DNA of 64,000 bases from contig CALEZD010000124.1 of the NCBI GenBank assembly GCA_937928385.1, positions 1 to 64,000 on the forward strand, in the 5' to 3' direction. Under the pieces are notes generated by a model, which did not search any database, was not told the origin of the DNA, and saw only the letters and a list, made by a program, of their open reading frames with translations. The position numbers and the translations under genes were made by a program. This document shows, in pieces, positions 61,022-64,000 of the stretch; the first letter of the stretch is position 1; each line of letters opens with the position of its first letter. The stretch comes from an uncultured Bacteroidota bacterium. GTDB lineage: Bacteria; Bacteroidota; Bacteroidia; Chitinophagales; Chitinophagaceae.

Positions 61022-62797
61022 TTACTGCTTGATGAATTTTTGTGTGCCGTTAGCGGTTTCGCCATTCAATTTGATATAATACATACCATCAGGCAAGTTA
61101 GATATATTTATACTGCTGTTGTTTTGCACAGCAGCTTTGTACACTACCTGGCCAGATACATTGTATATCTCAGCGTTCATATCATTGCTGTTACCTTGTA
61201 CAGATATATTGATGACATCTGTTGCAGGGTTGGGGTAGAGGCTGATATTGGTACGAGCAACTATCTCGTCTACAGACAATGTGGTATTCTCATCGAACAC
61301 AGCAAACGGACTGAATGAACTGATACCCGCGCGTGTCATGCTATACATACTGCCCGACATAGTAGCTGCGGAGGCTACATTTGCATCCCAATTACCATTG
61401 GTGTAATGAGATATATATGCCTTAGCACGGTTAAACGAATTGACTTCCATATTAGTACTCCACATGGTGGTCATATCTACATTTACATTAGAAGTAGCGC
61501 TGCTGGCAACAAACCATGTAGCGTTTACCAAAGGTTGTGTAGCGCCGGCAGATGCCCCGGTAGTACCATTTGCTTTTACGTCGGCATTCACACCAATGCT
61601 AAACCTGCTGCTGGCAGAGCCGCTGTTAGACTTTATCATGATAGGCGCATAATCATTATTAGTACCTATATGAAATGTTTGAGTAGCCCCGGTGTTTACG
61701 TTTAATGACAGTGTGCCACCCGTGCCTGTAATCACGAAGCTGTTGGCAGAACCGCCTGTAACGGTTGCATTAGCATCCACTTCCAGCTTGTTGGCCCCAA
61801 TATTCAGCCTGCCTTGTTGCAGGTTCAGGTTACCGCTTATCATCAGGTCGCCATTTACCATTACTGATGCACTGCCGCTGCCCAGGTTTAGGGTGAAGTC
61901 GTCTACGGTATTACCACCTGATGTAAACCTGACTGTGCCCGACAAACCACCTGAGGCGTTAATAGTAATATCAGAACCCGATGAACTCGTAATAGTGCCG
62001 CTGCCCGATGCTGCCAGGTCGCCGTTAGCGCTGAATGTCAGGTTGTTGTTATTCAGGTTGAGCGCACCCATGGTCAGTGCCAAGTCGCCATTTATGGTCA
62101 GGTCGTTAGATAATTTTACTTCCTGCCCGCTGTTTGTGTTGACTGTAATGTTTGTCAGCCCTGTTCCTGATAACTCCAGCCCCGCCGTAGATGTGGCGCC
62201 TTTATACATCACATGATAAGTGCTGGTAAGGTTAGCAGTACCCCCGGTCAGGGTTATCATGCCGCCGTCCACTACTATGGTGGCATTGTTGCCCAGGCTG
62301 AGAGAACCCGCTGCCATTGTCATGGTACCGCCCGCCAGGTACAGCATATTGTCTACCATAATAGTAGCTGCTGAATTGATATTGGCATTGGTAGAATAAA
62401 ACGTATTGGTAGTGAGGTTGCCTGTAAAGTTAAATCCACTGGTAAATGCTGCTGATATACTGTCAATATCTATGGAGCCCGTTCCGCTCAATGTACCTGA
62501 TGTTAGAATCAGGGCATATCCGCTACCACCTGTAAGCGCGCCATCTACATCCAATGACGTGGAGGAAGTTAACGTCAGGTTCTGGTCCAGGCTAATCGTG
62601 ATGCCCGAAGGTATTATCACATCATCGCCCGATTGCAATTGTAATGGGGGTACAATACCTCCTGACCATGTGGCCGTATTGCTGAACGCACCCGATAAAA
62701 TGGCCGTATAAGTAGCAGCATTCAGTTGGGCACTCGTCAATATCATCGCTGTTGCCAACAACAGCATTGTCTTGGTTTGTGTAATCATTCTTCTCAT
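61022..62797 (-). CDS. large T9SS surface protein, Thr/Ser/Gly-rich
   Basis: 591 residues. Signal peptide MRRMITQTKTMLLLATAMILTSAQLNA. Residues ~30-400 are a low-complexity beta-helix-like array rich in T, S, N and G (e.g. LTLTSSTSLDVDGALTGG; LNLNNNNLTFSANGDL). Residues ~400-510 form a domain shared with the gene at the window end. T9SS tail: LYPNPATDVINISV ... YNVSGQVVYKAAV ... LPDGMYYIKLNG ... FIKQ. Adhesin-like, surface exposed by inference. Confidence 0.86.
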   Translation of the reverse strand: MRRMITQTKTMLLLATAMILTSAQLNAATYTAILSGAFSNTATWSGGIVPPLQLQSGDDVIIPSGITISLDQNLTLTSSTSLDVDGALTGGSGYALILTSGTLSGTGSIDIDSISAAFTSGFNFTGNLTTNTFYSTNANINSAATIMVDNMLYLAGGTMTMAAGSLSLGNNATIVVDGGMITLTGGTANLTSTYHVMYKGATSTAGLELSGTGLTNITVNTNSGQEVKLSNDLTINGDLALTMGALNLNNNNLTFSANGDLAASGSGTITSSSGSDITINASGGLSGTVRFTSGGNTVDDFTLNLGSGSASVMVNGDLMISGNLNLQQGRLNIGANKLEVDANATVTGGSANSFVITGTGGTLSLNVNTGATQTFHIGTNNDYAPIMIKSNSGSASSRFSIGVNADVKANGTTGASAGATQPLVNATWFVASSATSNVNVDMTTMWSTNMEVNSFNRAKAYISHYTNGNWDANVASAATMSGSMYSMTRAGISSFSPFAVFDENTTLSVDEIVARTNISLYPNPATDVINISVQGNSNDMNAEIYNVSGQVVYKAAVQNNSSINISNLPDGMYYIKLNGETANGTQKFIKQ

Positions 62798-62954
62798 AAC
62801 TAATTGATTTTGAGTTTTTGTTTAATTAAATCCAAAAAAGACATACAAAACCTAAACAAAGTAGGTGCGTAAAAGTTTACTAAGAGTTATTAAAATAGCC
62901 TTAGTAAACTCTAAAATGTTGAATTGCAGTAAGGAAGTGAGGAGTGTATGGTTA

Positions 62955-63371
62955 CTAAACCCAGTCAATGGCGCCTACTCCGTGAGTTTCTATTCTCACG
63001 TCGGTATCTCGCAATGCCGTGTACATAGGTTTCATATCGTAGGCATAGCGGTTGCAAGTCGTAGAAACAACAGAACCGTCTTTCATACATACAACAAACC
63101 GCATGGTGTTGTTTACTTCAACGCTTATACTGGTGACGTCTGAAAGTTGAACGTTTATGTTCTTATTGAATGGAAACAGAGTGAAGATACTCAGGCTTTT
63201 GTCTGATATCCTGATAACAGGTGCATAAAGCAATTGCCCGAGCAACAGCGCAGAAGGTATACCGAAAGCTATGCGTAGGGACGATCCCTCCCCCAGGATT
63301 AAATAAGATATTACTAGGGCAGCTAATATTATTATTAGTAAGTATAAGGATTTAATGCCAAAGGTTTTCAT
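62955..63371 (-). CDS. membrane protein with PH-like domain
   Basis: 138 residues. Two N-terminal membrane helices (LYLLIIILAALVISYLIL, IAFGIPSALLLGQLLY) followed by a ~70-residue PH-like beta domain (VIRISDKSLSIFTLFPFNKNINVQLSDVTSISVEVNN). Resembles bacterial PH-domain membrane proteins. Lies between two T9SS genes without overlap; function unknown. Confidence 0.65.
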   Translation of the reverse strand: MKTFGIKSLYLLIIILAALVISYLILGEGSSLRIAFGIPSALLLGQLLYAPVIRISDKSLSIFTLFPFNKNINVQLSDVTSISVEVNNTMRFVVCMKDGSVVSTTCNRYAYDMKPMYTALRDTDVRIETHGVGAIDWV

Positions 63372-63420
63372 AAGTGGTCGCTTTATGTAACTATAAATTT
63401 ACGAAATATCCCATAAAAAT

Positions 63421-63445
63421 AATATCCCTCTATACGAGGGATATT
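63421..63445. terminator. terminator between PH-like gene and T9SS gene
   Basis: AATATCCCTC / GAGGGATATT, perfect 10-bp stem with 5-base loop. Confidence 0.75.
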
Positions 63446-63477
63446 AAAAGCAAATTATCTGTATGTCTTCCAACGAC

Positions 63478-64000
63478 TTATTCTTTTACAAATCGTGCTG
63501 TACTATTTACGCCCTCCCCTTTGAGATGTATCAGGTACATGCCTGCGGGCAGGCGGCTGATGTTTATAGCACTGTTATTCTTGCCTAGCTCCGTATTCAA
63601 TACCGCTTGTCCTGCTGTGTTGTATATTGTAACGGTTGCTGCTTCTTTTACAGTTATGTTCAGCACCTCTTTGGCTGGGTTGGGGAATATAGCAATGTTA
63701 TTATTGGTAGCTATATAACCTACACTTAATGTATTCTCATCCAATACAGCAAATGTACCACCTGAGGTTATAGTGTTCTTCTCAGACGTATGCATACTGC
63801 CATTTGCTCCTGCGGCTGCGCCGGCCTGGTTGTTCCATTTGTTATCGTATTGGGCTACAAAGCATCTGCTCCTGTCAAAGCTGTTTACTTCCATGCCGGC
63901 ACCCCATTGCAATTGTAGTTTATAATCAAGGTTTGTGGGATTGCCAGATACTGATGTCGTCCATGTAGCGTTAACTACTGCTTTGGTAGCTGCCATATCA
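63478..64000 (-). CDS. T9SS surface protein, 5' end beyond the window
   Basis: The visible C-terminal 174 residues are open to the window edge, so the N-terminus is missing. The domain VNATWTTSVSGNPTNLDYKLQLQWGAGMEVNSFDRSRC... (read as separate strands) matches the equivalent VNATW ... MEVNSFNRAKA region of the gene at 61022, so the two are paralogues. T9SS tail: IFPNPAKEVLNITV, IYNTAGQAVLNTEL, LPAGMYLIHLKGEG, RFVKE. Confidence 0.85.
   Translation of the reverse strand, partial: DMAATKAVVNATWTTSVSGNPTNLDYKLQLQWGAGMEVNSFDRSRCFVAQYDNKWNNQAGAAAGANGSMHTSEKNTITSGGTFAVLDENTLSVGYIATNNNIAIFPNPAKEVLNITVKEAATVTIYNTAGQAVLNTELGKNNSAINISRLPAGMYLIHLKGEGVNSTARFVKE

Overview
The window is a chromosomal segment of a Bacteroidota bacterium, most likely of the Chitinophagaceae/Chitinophagales type. 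Support: many secreted proteins end in a type IX secretion (T9SS) C-terminal sorting domain; there are SusC-like TonB receptors paired with DUF4249 lipoproteins, an ECF sigma/FecR pair, very few Shine-Dalgarno sequences, and repeated promoters of the Bacteroidota form TTTG-N17-20-TAnnTTTG. No rRNA, CRISPR array, transposase or integrase was seen. Two tRNA genes (Asn-GTT and Val-TAC) are present.

Layout. 1-23.3 kb is mostly housekeeping: topA, a transglutaminase-like gene, an aroB-aroA-aroC operon with a trailing secreted protein, mnmA, a lipoprotein plus T9SS subtilase, an RsmB-type rRNA methyltransferase, an SMR exporter, odhB, MgtC, crcB, a TolB-like lipoprotein, a large glycosyltransferase fusion, a SRPBCC/GyrI protein, rlmN and a YjbR protein. 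23.4-30.6 kb holds an abundant-looking surface protein, a decayed T9SS tail beside an AAA_14/DUF4143 ATPase, dapD, and a tandem pair of T9SS beta-propeller paralogues.

31-41.6 kb is the most notable region: a sulfur-oxidation island. It encodes a Crp/Fnr regulator, a TauE exporter, a persulfide-dioxygenase-like MBL/double-rhodanese fusion, a small rhodanese, an OprD-like porin, two half-size YeeE/YedE sulfur transporters, a TsdA-like dihaem thiosulfate dehydrogenase, a Tat-exported SoxB-like hydrolase and a thioredoxin. Five promoters in it carry a TGTnA-N6-TnACA-type palindrome whose centre lies exactly 36.5 bp from the last base of the -7 element, which is what a class II activator site would give. 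SoxAX, SoxYZ and SoxCD are not in the window. The inferred scheme is thiosulfate uptake and oxidation by porin/YeeE/TsdA/SoxB, persulfide to sulfite by the MBL-rhodanese protein, and sulfite export by TauE.

42.8-51.3 kb holds an ECF sigma factor, FecR anti-sigma, a TonB receptor with an STN domain and a DUF4249 lipoprotein, followed by a second receptor/DUF4249 pair. Then come a PLP decarboxylase and two tiny paralogous Cys-rich lipoproteins. 53.5-58.6 kb is a phage-flavoured accessory patch without phage structural genes: an S24/LexA-type repressor with octamer operators, several orphan small genes, an 8-bp tandem repeat, a 13-bp inverted repeat, a tandem family of four 4-TM membrane proteins and three 10-bp iterons. 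58.7-64 kb returns to secreted and membrane proteins and ends inside a T9SS protein.

Starts were moved inward where an upstream GTG/TTG looked spurious; reasons are given per gene. All family names are from recognition of sequence motifs, not from searches.
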